A stretch of 64,000 bases of DNA, from the NCBI GenBank assembly GCA_022539475.1, contig VCMS01000001.1, forward strand, positions 558,001 to 622,000, in the 5' to 3' direction. Both the position numbers and the translations under genes were made by a program. How positions within the stretch are numbered: the first letter of the stretch is position 1; each line of letters starts with the position of its first letter. Positions 48,386 to 58,601 of this stretch are shown one piece after another. A model generated the notes under the pieces. It was not told the DNA's origin. It was given only the letters and a program-made list of their open reading frames with translations, and made no database searches. The stretch comes from Gracilaria domingensis (Eukaryota > Rhodophyta > Florideophyceae > Gracilariales > Gracilariaceae).

Positions 48386-49228
48386 ATGCTTCACCATTGT
48401 CCAAACGAGCGCTGCAGATATTTTTCCCCAAACCTTTACTCTCTTCGTTATCATCTTGAACAGTGCGTTTATCGGGAACCTGACATAGTTTCTCCGTACA
48501 CCACATCACCATGCAGCTCCCCTATCCCGGCAAAGCGGCCCAAACGCGAACATACTTCTGAACCGATTGGAAGTCATTCATCTCGTACCGGCCTCTTTCT
48601 TTCTGAAAGAGGGTCTGAAGCTGCCAGCCGCAACGTCTTAGAACCATCTGCTTTTGATCGAGGCTGTAAACCATTGTCTAATTCAGGTTCTTTGCATCCC
48701 AGACGTCGCAGAAAAGAAGCGGTGGCCGAGAAGCGTAGCGACATGGAACGCACATTTCCCTTCCGTTTACCAGATGCTAAGCCATTTCCTAGCTCCGACA
48801 CCGTGCTGCCTGAAAACGGAATGCATGTGGAACCAAAGGAAGAATTGGAACCGAGTCCTAGTGAGTCAAAGAACTCACCGCAAGAGGAGGCTTTAGGTCC
48901 TTCAGAGCAAAACGCGAAAAAACTGTCGCTTTCCTTGTTGGAACTGCAAACTGACGATCCTAGGCACACGAAGGCTGAATTGCAAGACATGCACGTAGAC
49001 TACATGGTCGTATGTCTCGCCTCTGTCGCAAGTTCTATGGGAGAAAAAGTAGCGGATGAGATTATATGGGCTCTGAATCATCCCTTATTTGATCCGAAGA
49101 AGTTCAAGAAAGGTGTTACTTCGGCCCGCATGTGCAAAGAACGCACAAATTCTATAGCGAAGACGTATGTCGGCTTTGCTGTCAGGCAGCGATTGAGATC
49201 AGTTAAGCTCAAACAATCTGAAGACTGA
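48386..49228 (+). CDS. hypothetical nuclear protein with an N-terminal C2HC-type zinc-finger-like motif
   Basis: 280 residues from ATG 48386. The first 30 residues contain HCPNERCRYFSPNLYSLRYHLEQC, in C-x4-C-x13-H-x3-C spacing, resembling a degenerate zinc finger. The next about 150 residues are disordered, Ser/Pro/Glu-rich, with basic NLS-like AKRPKREH and PRRRRKEA. The C-terminal about 85 residues are helical: LQDMHVDYMVVCLASVASSMGEKVADEIIWAL, then DPKKFKKGVTSARMCKERT. No family recognised; the layout suggests a DNA- or RNA-binding regulator. Confidence 0.65.
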   Translation: MLHHCPNERCRYFSPNLYSLRYHLEQCVYREPDIVSPYTTSPCSSPIPAKRPKREHTSEPIGSHSSRTGLFLSERGSEAASRNVLEPSAFDRGCKPLSNSGSLHPRRRRKEAVAEKRSDMERTFPFRLPDAKPFPSSDTVLPENGMHVEPKEELEPSPSESKNSPQEEALGPSEQNAKKLSLSLLELQTDDPRHTKAELQDMHVDYMVVCLASVASSMGEKVADEIIWALNHPLFDPKKFKKGVTSARMCKERTNSIAKTYVGFAVRQRLRSVKLKQSED

Positions 49229-50703
49229 ACCCTTATTGATAAGTTTGTTGATCGGTATGCTCACACTACGTATCAGCTCTGGCTATGTCTGTGGCAATAA
49301 GAATGTTACGTTCACGGTTGGGTGACAGTTTCCATCTACGCCGACTCTCAGGCCCTAAGAAGGGTACATCCAAAGTTGACTGGCAAAATAGAAGCGCTGA
49401 GACGACATTGTTTCTTTCATGCAAAGTCATCATGTTTGTCATCATTGCCCTGGACGGAAGTGGGACAGACTCAAAGGATGTTCAGTCTCGTATTCTGCCC
49501 CCTGTAGGAGTGCTATTCCGAAAGTTGATTCTGTCCCATGTGGAAGCCTTGAAGCATCTTGCAGCACAGCCACGGACGGAGTATACCTTCGTTCTTCTGT
49601 AGTTCATCTCTCACTATCAGTCTTTCGTCGGAATTCGTTCATGGCGGGGAATTATTGGAGTACAAGTGCCGTCCGTTGCCGACAATGCTGCGATAAATGT
49701 AGATGATGATTTAAATCTTCTGTCAAGTTTGTTTTGCAGTTTTCACCGAGCATTGACTTCAAGGCGTGGCATGCAAAATTTCGAGCAACCCGGGAATGAG
49801 GCAGATATGAGCTCGGTTTTGGTGGTCTGTTCTTCAGTGATGACACCAGTGTGCGCTGCAGGTAGATAAGGGCTCCTTTGAAAGGTTACATTTATGTCCA
49901 GCAGACTTGTGTCGATGCCCCAGATCCGCTAGCTCAATAGCCCTATTCATCTTTTTGGTTCGCTACATCGAACTACCAAGAAGCAGTAACAACCTTTTAA
50001 CGAAAAGAATCCCTCATCTGGGACATATCTCCACACTTTCCCCCTTTTCCGCCTCCTCTCCGATTCTGATGATCTGTTCCTCTTGTTTTTATTCTTTTTC
50101 AAGGAGTATCGCTTCCACTTCCTGCAGGTCACAGAGTCAGACCTTGAAGGACTATAATACAGTACAGAAAAGTCTGGTCATTATGAACCTCTGCTGCGAT
50201 TCTATTTAGTAGACATTCATTTCAAATGAGACGAAATGCTGAAGAAGCATGGCTTTGTAGGCATTCAAATACACTAGCAGAACGGACCATTCTAAACATC
50301 CATGTAAACAAAACCATGCGCAGATAAGGTTCATTCTATTTAAGGGAAAGAAGCTTCTTTCTTTCTTCTTTAATTCATCTTGGCACGCATGATTTCAACA
50401 TGCCTGAAGATGTTATCCCTTGAAACCATTGTCTAACCTTCCTCTTGAACGACTTTTACCAGTTTCTTTCGTAAACAACGGTATGTGCCGCATTTTCTAA
50501 TCGCGTGGCACATCCGTAAAATGAGTGTGAGTATGAGAGAGAGGAAGTTCCATCAGCGCGTACTGTACAAAGGTGAACAAGTGCGAAAGAGAAACACATA
50601 TGCAAAACGTTGGGGGCATATGAGGAAGAACGCAATTCGTTGAACAAACAAAATCTTTATGCCCAATGGCTAGCTCTATCTATGATACATCAGCTTTGAC
50701 AAT
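49229..50703. other. intergenic, low-complexity short ORFs only
   Basis: About 1.5 kb without a supported gene. Small frames at 49285-49706 and 49907-50209 have no domain features. Phe/Ser-rich frame products here mirror the T/C-rich composition. Confidence 0.45.
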
Positions 50704-51173
50704 CTATTCCTCTTCCTCTCCCGTCTCTTTTTTCGGCTCTTTTTCTACCTCTTTCTCCACCTCTTTTTCCATCTCTGTGATGGTGGCCTCCCTTCGTGCC
50801 AATTTCTCACGGAGAGCATGGAGGATGCCTTCGAGCTCCCGGATGCGCTGGCTTGTATGCCCGGCTTCCTGCGACTTCAAAGCATGTACCTGCCCTTCCA
50901 TATCACATATCTGTGCTTGGAGGGCTTCCCAAAGGTTAGTAGCCTCTTCCGTTATTTCCCTAGCTCTTGCCTCCCATGCTTTTCCCGTATCACCGTGTGG
51001 CCTTTCTTCGCATCCGGGAAAGCTCTGAATCCGTTCCATCAGACTCTTTTTTTCCTTTCTCAGCCCCTCTGCCCTTTTTCGGAGCCGGTCGGAACCAAGA
51101 CGGCGCTTCCTTCAAGTCGACTTGAGTTCGCTGCGACGAGGATGAGGCCAAACTTCAACAGTGCGCTAATCAT
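50704..51173 (-). CDS. predicted secreted coiled-coil protein, one-base frameshift
   Basis: A TATA box (TATAAAAGG, 51288-51296 on +) lies about 115 nt upstream of an ATG at 51173 that opens a signal-peptide-like leader MISALLKFGLILVAA. That frame stops after 36 codons. The next frame then runs uninterrupted to 50704, from GLRKEKKSLMERIQ through the heptad-rich RIRELEGILHALREKLARRE to a Glu/Lys tail. Adding one base in the G4 run (CCCC 51064-51067 on +) would join them, giving about 157 residues. In its own frame the first ATG of the coiled-coil is 51039 (111 residues). The coiled coil is obvious; function not recognised. The frameshift may be an assembly error. Confidence 0.5.
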
Positions 51174-51914
51174 TTTGTGTGAGGATGGGGATTGGAGGAG
51201 TTGGATGAGATCTATCAAGATTTGTGATAAGATTTGGTCTAGCTTGCGCGGCGGACAGGATGAAGCGCTGACGAGCGGAAAACGCTTCCTTTTATACTCT
51301 TCTCAAGCCTCTGTCAGCCTCCAGTGTTCGACGTCTCAAATCATTTGAACCAGATCTGTCCGTAATCGAAGTACATGTTGACACTACACTCTAACCACGC
51401 ATTTCGACTGTTGGATCTCGACAACGGAGCTGCATTCGTACAAATTCGAAGCAAACCACCGGTTCTCAATTAATAACACCAGAGGAACGAACTAATGCGG
51501 CCATTGGCGCGCTTTGGTGATACTATCATCAATCTCCCCGTCCTTCTTCTCACGCTACGTGAGAAGCGCCATCTCTCCTCAAACAATTGGAGCAACAACG
51601 TCGCATTCCTCTCTGCTTCTGTGATGATGACGGATAATATCATGCTGATACAGAAGCAGTTAAATCTGACAGTGACGTTGCACGACCTCGATCAGTTAAT
51701 CTTGCACAACGTGGATGCCTCATGTCACGCAGTTTTACGTGCAGAGACGAGGAGTCGACGATATCACCAAGGCTACGGAGGCATACTGGCATGTTTAGTG
51801 TATTTTCTGTTGTTGGGGCACCTTTGCATACAACGCTAAACCATCAGATCGTCCTCAAGCAGCCGCTTAGTTATCCTCGAGAAGAAGGAAAGTGAAGAAC
51901 GGAAGATCGCGCAC
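51174..51914. other. intergenic with a minor ORF
   Basis: Includes the TATA box of the minus-strand coiled-coil gene at 51288-51296. A 114-codon + frame (51495-51839) ends in a hydrophobic stretch but has no other support; coding status uncertain. Confidence 0.4.
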
Positions 51915-52292
51915 ATGCAGATCTTGAAAGGCAATCTCCTCCTTGCCGCGCTCGTCCTTTTCCTACTACAAAGGCCCCAACTCGAAGCGGAATCGATCTC
52001 CAGAAAAATCCATTCGGTTCTTAGCAGCAATCCATCGGAACGGTCCAGTAACCCGGAACTTTCCAACGCCAAAGTGAACGGCATTGTCAAATTCACCTCC
52101 TTGATCTGGCGGTATGAATGTTTGATGCGCGGGTATAGGGAAGTAAAGGAGGTGAAGCCATGCGGGTTTGTCACGCGGATTGGCAATAAATACCAATCAC
52201 CCTCGACCGAGAATCTTGTCACCGTCGATGGTGGCTTTGCTTCGCTTTGGGGCCTTTTCAAGCTGTGCCATGGCTTCTGCGACAGCGACTAG
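51915..52292 (+). CDS. small predicted secreted protein
   Basis: 125 residues with a strong signal-peptide-like start MQILKGNLLLAALVLFLLQRPQ. The mature part has several cysteines (YECLMR, KPCGF, LCHGFC) and a Ser-rich stretch (VLSSNPSERSSN). An overlapping minus-strand frame is open but less protein-like. Small size and unknown family keep confidence moderate. Confidence 0.4.
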   Translation: MQILKGNLLLAALVLFLLQRPQLEAESISRKIHSVLSSNPSERSSNPELSNAKVNGIVKFTSLIWRYECLMRGYREVKEVKPCGFVTRIGNKYQSPSTENLVTVDGGFASLWGLFKLCHGFCDSD

Positions 52293-52472
52293 GGCGGGTT
52301 TTATACCACCTGTGGTTTATGCTTTGGCGGCGCGTTGAAGGATGAAGGTCGTGGCGGCGGCGATTACTGCATCGGATTGTTCTGTTTTTGACGCGGTTTG
52401 CAAGCATCAATGTTCAGCGCAATGCTTGCATTGCGCTGCACATTTTGTCGGCCGGGAGGGCTTGTGTGGATT

Positions 52473-52802
52473 TTAGATGCGGCATCGCAGATGTGCTGGT
52501 GCGATGAAGGCATTGCTCATTTCTGAGCGGTTTGCGCTGTGAGCAGCGATTAGGATGGCTGTGTGTTTGCTTCGCAGAGGGCTTCCCTGGAAGTGCTGAA
52601 AGTCGAGCTCAAGAGTAGCGCCCTTAACCTGGGGAGGAGTAGATACGCAGCTTTCGTGAGAGAACAATTCTTCTAGGGGAACACTCCCCTCCAATTTGGG
52701 ATTAGGATTGTGCGGTTGTAAGAGAACAGATACCAAAAGATAAAGGATCACCAAAGTTTCGGTCTTCTCTCCAAAATCGGAAGATTCGCGGGCCATCATC
52801 AT
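52473..52802 (-). CDS. small ORF with a hydrophobic segment, uncertain
   Basis: 109 residues from ATG 52802, with a hydrophobic stretch at about 15-30 (TETLVILYLLVSVLLQ) followed by KLEGSVPLEELFSHES, vaguely like the sequence after the leader of the coiled-coil gene 1.6 kb to the left (RLEGSAVLVP). Divergent from CDIN1. Could be non-coding. Confidence 0.3.
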   Translation of the reverse strand: MMMARESSDFGEKTETLVILYLLVSVLLQPHNPNPKLEGSVPLEELFSHESCVSTPPQVKGATLELDFQHFQGSPLRSKHTAILIAAHSANRSEMSNAFIAPAHLRCRI

Positions 52803-52956
52803 CGCCAAAACGAAGAGTTGCAAAAACAGATAATAGATTGTCGGAGAGGCTATCTTCTTCTCTACGGTCTGCCGCCACCGTCGTTCTTGATTCTAATTCG
52901 CAAGACTACTAGAGGCTCTCATTGTTTATCACCCGAGTCTGAGATCTGCGGATTCT

Positions 52957-53895
52957 ATGAAAACGTCGGAATGGATGCGATTGTGCTCTCTACTCAGGTG
53001 CCGAGATGATATATCCAGAATAGCCAGAGAGAGACCTGACATTGGTTATGATACCATTTCACTCATTTACGAGCAGCTGTATGCGCGCCAGGTGGCCAAA
53101 ACCTTTTACCTCGTTAGAATGCATGGCAAAACGTTTGTCGAAAGGTTTAAGAGCGGGCAGTCATTGATGGATATTGCTGAATGGTTCAATCTCTCGCCAA
53201 GTCTAGTGGCAAGAAAAGTCTTGGAACTCCATCTGGGTATGAATCGAAAAGCTGTAACTCAATTGATGCGAGACCCATCAAATATCGAAGACGAACGTTT
53301 ACGGGAGGATACTGCACTCTGTGTCGAAGTGGATGAACATTGCAGTCCCAGGATGGATCGCCTGAGAACCGCCCTCGGTCTTGAGTATGAGTTGCGTCTC
53401 ACAGATGAGGTAAAGAACCTTGGTCTAGAATTTGAAACCGAAAACGAGCTACGAAAGCGCGGGTGTCACAAAACTCCTGATATATTGCTCTGTGTTCCCG
53501 TCCTATTTCGCAATAAGGTCGTTCGTTGGATTGATAGTAAGGCAAAGTTTGGGGATGAATATACTCTGAACAAGGATTACGTTTCTTCTGTGAGTTCTTA
53601 TATTGGAAGATTTGGTCCCGGTATGGTTATATACTGGTTCGGATTTATTGAAGACTGTAATTCTCGTATGTTACAAGACAATGGACTCTTGATCGCTGAT
53701 AAGTTTCCAACCGAGATTGAATTGCTTCCCGGAAGCAGCAGGTTCGTAGCATATGTTGACGACGATGAAGTGAACGGAAGCGAAGACGATGAACCTCTTC
53801 CCGACTGGAACGAACTTCTCTCTCATGGTTTGCTCTCTATGCCCAAGCAGCCCTTTTCTTCATTAATGGGGGAATCTACCTTGAATTCCAAGTGA
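52957..53895 (+). CDS. CDIN1: CDAN1-interacting nuclease 1 (CDIN1/C15orf41, TPD domain)
   Basis: 312 residues. In humans CDIN1 partners codanin-1 and is mutated in congenital dyserythropoietic anaemia; it is a predicted PD-(D/E)xK restriction-fold nuclease. An N-terminal helical region with a helix-turn-helix-like segment (about 40-100; SGQSLMDIAEWFNLSPSLVARKVL) is followed by the nuclease core. The core shows ENELRKRGCHKTPDILLCVPV (the TPD motif with its catalytic Asp), VVRWIDSKAKFGDEY (the ExK-like DSK) and FGPGMVIYWFGFIED. The C-terminal acidic tail (about 260-312) is an extra relative to the animal protein (about 280). Likely nuclear. Confidence 0.92.
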   Translation: MKTSEWMRLCSLLRCRDDISRIARERPDIGYDTISLIYEQLYARQVAKTFYLVRMHGKTFVERFKSGQSLMDIAEWFNLSPSLVARKVLELHLGMNRKAVTQLMRDPSNIEDERLREDTALCVEVDEHCSPRMDRLRTALGLEYELRLTDEVKNLGLEFETENELRKRGCHKTPDILLCVPVLFRNKVVRWIDSKAKFGDEYTLNKDYVSSVSSYIGRFGPGMVIYWFGFIEDCNSRMLQDNGLLIADKFPTEIELLPGSSRFVAYVDDDEVNGSEDDEPLPDWNELLSHGLLSMPKQPFSSLMGESTLNSK

Positions 53896-54186
53896 AGCTG
53901 TTAGAAAGCTTGGTCTGGGTAAGAAAGCTACAACTTCTGTGGATATTGTCAACTAAGGATAATTGCTGGAGACTGGCAGGCTTTTGGTGGATTTCTGTCT
54001 TTGCAGCGTCACGAATTCGTCCAGTGGTTTATCAGTGACGCGCTACATTATGGTGAGATAGGGCGCCACTAATCGTTAGCTTAAAACGACTTCTTCAAGG
54101 TGGGGCACTTGGAATAAAGCCCTATCCGCCGTGGTAGAATCGAAGACATGACGGGGTTGCGAAGTTGAAACGCTAGTCAATTTGTT

Positions 54187-54897
54187 TTACTCTGAGCTGT
54201 CGTTGTCTTTGTATAGCACGCGTCGTATTATACCCCGAAGCCGCACAACTTTCGTTTTGGCCTCGTGAGACAACACTGGTTTTGGACTTGTCGTATATCG
54301 AATGAGGCCCAAGAGAGAAAGCAAAACACATAAGCAACCCCATGCCATTGCTCCATTACATGATTCATTCTTTCCACTCAGAAAGCTCGCAATCTTCAGA
54401 ATGTGGACACAGGCATATGCAACCGATCCAACCGGAGAAGGCTCCTGAGAAGCGTAGTTCAGTACTTTTATGAGCTCTGCGTAATTGAAAGCGGAAAGAA
54501 GGAAATCAAACAAGAGCAGCGTCGGAACCAGAAGACAGAGAATCCCAATCAGGACAAACGAAGTTTTACGCGTGTCCATTCTCTTGTTGTATGATTTGCT
54601 CTGCTCGTTTCTATTCAACAGCCTTTCAGCAAATACCAAAACAGTTTCAGCCTCCCTCTTTAGGGACGACGAGAAAGTGGCTTGCTTCATGTCACATAGA
54701 ATAGACGCCCATTTCTCAAACATATCGTCAAGTTTGTCCCGATTGCCTGGTACTGTTTCGTGATCTTGAAGCGGATCCTGAGAATTCATGATTGATGTTT
54801 TGGGTTCATATCCACAAGTTTTGTTATTTCTCCGCCTTCGCAACTCTGAAGAAGCCATTGACTCCATGATATTCGTGGTAACGTTTTCTGTCAACAT
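54187..54897 (-). CDS. hypothetical membrane protein, 5' end uncertain
   Basis: 236 residues from the first ATG at 54897; the frame is open to a GTG at 55014 whose context (ATC|GTGAGT) looks like a 5' splice site, so an upstream exon is possible. The N-terminal half is polar. Hydrophobic segments lie around FVLIGILCLLVPTLLLFDFLL and AMAWGCLCVLLSLLGLI, with a short basic tail (VVRLRGIIRRVLYK). Topology: probably two to three membrane passes. No family recognised. Confidence 0.55.
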   Translation of the reverse strand: MLTENVTTNIMESMASSELRRRRNNKTCGYEPKTSIMNSQDPLQDHETVPGNRDKLDDMFEKWASILCDMKQATFSSSLKREAETVLVFAERLLNRNEQSKSYNKRMDTRKTSFVLIGILCLLVPTLLLFDFLLSAFNYAELIKVLNYASQEPSPVGSVAYACVHILKIASFLSGKNESCNGAMAWGCLCVLLSLLGLIRYTTSPKPVLSHEAKTKVVRLRGIIRRVLYKDNDSSE

Positions 54898-55404
54898 AGC
54901 GTTCTGTATTGCGAGCTGTGTTTGATACTTCAAAGATGAGTAAGACCAAATGTAGGTTTTAAGTAGTTGTTCAGTTGTCGAAGAGGTGCAAACAGCTTCC
55001 GACCTTTCACTCACGATGTACTACAACATCAGATTTTGTACTCTACTTGTTGCTCTTCCGTTGTTGAATCATAATCGAAGGTTACGCACCGTATCCATTG
55101 TGCACGAAATAAAGACAGAATAGAAATGCAAGGCATATTCTCAAGTTAAAATTATAACGTTCTCTCTCTAGAGAACAAGCTGAACAGTCTTTTCTATGAC
55201 CTTCATAAAAAGCCTTCAAGTTTTCTCCGTGATTCAAATTCACGACTTTCTATTGTACGGATAGCAGTCAGCCCGTGATTCTTCTTTCTGGTTTGTCACT
55301 TATATACATCGATGTTAGACCACGGACCTTAGATCACAAACCAGATATTGCCGTAGCACTTGCATTAAAATAGCAATATATTATCGCCAGTAAAGTTAGT
55401 TATA
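54898..55404. other. intergenic, AT-rich
   Basis: Contains the possible 5' part of the membrane-protein gene and a short dyad GTTCTCTCTCTAGAGAAC (55160-55177). Otherwise featureless AT-rich sequence. Confidence 0.4.
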
Positions 55405-58179
55405 TCAGTGCGTAGACTTCGACTCCAGCTTCGAAGACCACATTTTGTCAGGTTGCAAGAGAGATTCTTCGGGTTCTTTCAAGTCTGCCGTTCGGTTCCT
55501 CAAGTCAGTTGTATCATCACTAGCTGTGCTAGTACCCATATTTGGCTTCATTTCTCTCCCAAGTCTCGCAGCAGTTCCGCTTAGTTCTTCCTTCGCGCTT
55601 TGGACCACTGCGTGGATATCACTGCCCGGCGTATATGTAAGCTCCCTTGCCGCATTGTTCATACCCCTTGACGCTTCGTACAGAAATGGATTCACCTCGC
55701 TCTCGTTGGGGAATTCGGATGCTTCTTCCGCTGAGAAACTGGGCGGTTCTGGTTCACGTTCATCGGTGCTGAAAACCGGGATGTCCTCATCCCGGACTAG
55801 CCTGCTCATCCGTCGAATGATCCCATCCTCACCGTCGTCGCCTTCCGCTTCTTGACTTGAAGAAGCTTCACACTCGGAAAAGCTGTGGCCGGCCTCCTCC
55901 GCGCCATCCGTGCCAACTTCTCCTTCTCCTTCTTCCTCTTGTACATCTTCGTATATCGAAGCGCTCAGTTGTGAATGCTTCGTTTCAAGATCTGGCAAAG
56001 AAAGGCAGCTTTGGCGATTTGCCACTGTTGGTGAGTACGTCACGTCTACAAGCCTGCCAAGCTCAGCACTAGTCTGCGTCTCGTCCCCAACGTCCTCCTC
56101 GCTTACTCGCAAGGCTCCAATTTGCGCATCAAAGTCATCATATCCACCAGCACTCTTGAATTGCTCAAGGTCCTCTGGAATCGTCTCAAGTTGTACCCCA
56201 CGAACGCCGTCGCCGTTTGGCCTCCGCTCGTAGCTTCCAGACGAAGACACATCACTCGTAATCGGTAATTCATCATCATTCGGCACCGGACTTTGCTCCT
56301 CTTCAACCTCCCTAAATCGCACGCGGCCTGTACCTGCCGAGCTGGGTCCTGCAGACAGCTCCACAGATAGTCGCCTGGGCGTGCTACGACTGGAAGATAT
56401 CTGTCCGGAGTCCTGTACGGTCGACACTTCCGCGTTCGCAATTGCGGCTTCTGCGACTGGTCCGCGGGGAGATCGAAGCGGTCTAGCTCTCGCCTCAGAA
56501 GGATCTACTTCCAGCGACAGCGCATCAGTCATCACTGATGATCGCTGATCTGCTCGAGGTGGTGCTGAGTTGTTGTACAGATCACGCTGTGGACCTCGAC
56601 CATAACTTCGAGGTCCAATCAAATCAACGCTTCTGGGAACATACGTAAAGCCCACAAACTCCACGTCGGTATTTCTGTCAAAGATGAGCTTAAGTGATCT
56701 CTTCCGAGTGATTTGTCGACCTCGAGGTGTTTTCTGCGGTGTATTGTCAGCGTTCTGTCTTCGATTGCGGTGCAGATGTGGTTGTACAACTTGCTGTCTT
56801 GTGATATCATCTTCAAAGTAGCGAGTGTCTGTATCGGACTTGAGGTTGGGAATGAATGGCGCTGGGGTGTCGGAAAGCGTGTCCCAGTCAATACCTTCAA
56901 AGAATCGATGCTCCTTGAACTCCTGAAGGCCGCGCCGCGCTCCCAAACGGTACGGCGCTTCGCGAAGAAGAGAGTAGATTAAATGTTTGGCGGCATTGCT
57001 CAGTCTCGAGGAGGGAATCTCCTTCGGGATACGCAGGTACTGACGCCAGTGACATATCATCGCGCCAACACATTCAGGATCCCTGTGGCAGAAAGGGGGG
57101 TAGCCCACGAGCATTTCAAAGAGAATTACACCAACGGACCACCAGTCACACGACTCGGAGTAGCTGTTGCCCTGCAGCACCTCTGGCGCGATGTAGTTGG
57201 GGGTACCGACTCGCGAGAAAGCGCTCTCCTTCGCTAGCGCCTTCCACAACCTGATTCGCTTTTCCAGAGGTAGGTCGACGTCGCCGCGGCGAATGTGCTG
57301 AATGAAGTTAGGTGTATTTACATACTCTGCGCCAGAACTGGCAAAGCGATGGCGATCCGACGGTTGCATAAGACTCTTTGACAGACCAAAATCAGAGAGA
57401 CAAATGTGACCGTCCTTGCGGAACAAGATGTTGTCCGGCTTGATGTCGCGATGTATAATTCCGGTTCTATGCAACGCATCGATAGCAACAACAAGTTCAG
57501 CAATGTAAAAGCGCGCCCAGGGTTCTGGAAGGTGCTCGCGACGAATCAGCATTGTCATCATATCACCGCCCGGCACGTACTCCATGACAAAATACAGATG
57601 CCTCTGGTCCTGAAAGCTGTAGTGCATCTTGACCACAAGCGGGTGCTCGCCGACGGAGGCCAGCACAAAGCGTTCCAGCCACACATGATTGACCTGGCGC
57701 TTGTAAATCATATCGGTCTTTCTCAACTTTTTCATGGCGTACAACTCGCCGTTAAACAGATCGCGAACAAGAAAGACCTCGCCAAAGCTGCCCTGTCCAA
57801 TCTTGCGAATGATGTGATAGTTGGATATACTGATCGGTTTGCGTTTGCGGCGGATGTACTGTAATTCGCGCATGAACTGCTCCTTTCGAAGGCGGAGACG
57901 AGTGAGTTCATCGATGCGGCCGCGATGCGCTTCGTTGTCAATGTGAGCCATGGCGCGCTCGCGGTCATGGTAGAGACTGAAAAAGTCGCGGTAGTAGACC
58001 TCTATCTGGCGCTTTGCCAGTCGCTTTTCGTGCGGGATTTGATGTTCGGTGGCGGAGGCGCGATGATGGAGGGTCTGCAGCGGCACGTAGTTGGAGCGGG
58101 ACGGGGAGGTGGTGTTGGAATCTCGGCGGGCGTAAGCATCATAGTGGGGTTCATCGTCCTTGGATGGCGCCGGACCCAT
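55405..58179 (-). CDS. NDR/LATS-family AGC protein kinase with long C-terminal extension
   Basis: Serine/threonine kinase of the Hippo/MEN/SIN-type NDR group (morphogenesis, cytokinesis). 924 residues from ATG 58179. The MOB-binding N-terminal region is at about 50-115 (EKRLAKRQIEVYYRDFFSLY then LRKEQFMRELQYIRRKR). Kinase domain about 121-430: GQGSFGEVF, the Lys in YAMKKL, HRDIKPDN (about 243-250), DFG (263-265), an NDR-type insert between DFG and APE with basic residues, and GTPNYIAPE. The AGC tail is DWDTLSDTPAPFIPNL, and a hydrophobic motif FVGFTYV (about 508-514) carries the expected Thr. All catalytic residues are present. From about 520 a Ser/Glu-rich disordered extension of 400 residues is unusual; typical NDR kinases end here at about 460. 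A C-rich sense-strand leader precedes the ATG. Confidence 0.93.
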   Translation of the reverse strand: MGPAPSKDDEPHYDAYARRDSNTTSPSRSNYVPLQTLHHRASATEHQIPHEKRLAKRQIEVYYRDFFSLYHDRERAMAHIDNEAHRGRIDELTRLRLRKEQFMRELQYIRRKRKPISISNYHIIRKIGQGSFGEVFLVRDLFNGELYAMKKLRKTDMIYKRQVNHVWLERFVLASVGEHPLVVKMHYSFQDQRHLYFVMEYVPGGDMMTMLIRREHLPEPWARFYIAELVVAIDALHRTGIIHRDIKPDNILFRKDGHICLSDFGLSKSLMQPSDRHRFASSGAEYVNTPNFIQHIRRGDVDLPLEKRIRLWKALAKESAFSRVGTPNYIAPEVLQGNSYSESCDWWSVGVILFEMLVGYPPFCHRDPECVGAMICHWRQYLRIPKEIPSSRLSNAAKHLIYSLLREAPYRLGARRGLQEFKEHRFFEGIDWDTLSDTPAPFIPNLKSDTDTRYFEDDITRQQVVQPHLHRNRRQNADNTPQKTPRGRQITRKRSLKLIFDRNTDVEFVGFTYVPRSVDLIGPRSYGRGPQRDLYNNSAPPRADQRSSVMTDALSLEVDPSEARARPLRSPRGPVAEAAIANAEVSTVQDSGQISSSRSTPRRLSVELSAGPSSAGTGRVRFREVEEEQSPVPNDDELPITSDVSSSGSYERRPNGDGVRGVQLETIPEDLEQFKSAGGYDDFDAQIGALRVSEEDVGDETQTSAELGRLVDVTYSPTVANRQSCLSLPDLETKHSQLSASIYEDVQEEEGEGEVGTDGAEEAGHSFSECEASSSQEAEGDDGEDGIIRRMSRLVRDEDIPVFSTDEREPEPPSFSAEEASEFPNESEVNPFLYEASRGMNNAARELTYTPGSDIHAVVQSAKEELSGTAARLGREMKPNMGTSTASDDTTDLRNRTADLKEPEESLLQPDKMWSSKLESKSTH

Positions 58180-58601
58180 GACGGGAAGGGGGGGGGGGGT
58201 GTGTGCCAAACGGGTGGCGCGGGCACGTGGTTATGACTCGCGTCGGGTGCACTCGGTGTGGAACGATAGCGAGGGGAGTTGGGGGCGGGAGGGAGGGAGG
58301 AGGGTAGGGGTAAGGGGTGGGGGGGGGCGGGGGGAAGAAGGCGGAGGGAGGCGAGCGGGGCGATGGGCAGAAGGAGTGGCAAAATTGAAGCAGGCGAGGA
58401 GGAGGGCGAATGAATGGAAGAAGCAGGCGTGTATTACTAAGGCCAAGGCGACATTTGCGGACGCAGAGCTTGGCAGCACGAGAGAGACGGCGAGCAAAGC
58501 GGCGCAGCAGCGAGAGAAGGCAAGCGGCGCACAACGCACAGCGCCACACAAAAAAACCGCGCGCCGAACGGACGCGCCACGTGCACACGTGCGCGCGCGC
58601 G
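58180..58601. promoter_or_regulatory. C-rich (sense) leader of the kinase gene
   Basis: On the minus strand this is strongly C-rich: a C12 homopolymer lies 8 nt before the kinase ATG and further C-tracts extend to about 58345. Marks the sharp transition to the GC-rich segment that continues to 64 kb. Confidence 0.55.

Noticed and set aside
52473-52802. Confident naming of the small minus-strand ORF
   Set aside because: Only a hydrophobic stretch supports it; kept as a low-confidence feature without function.
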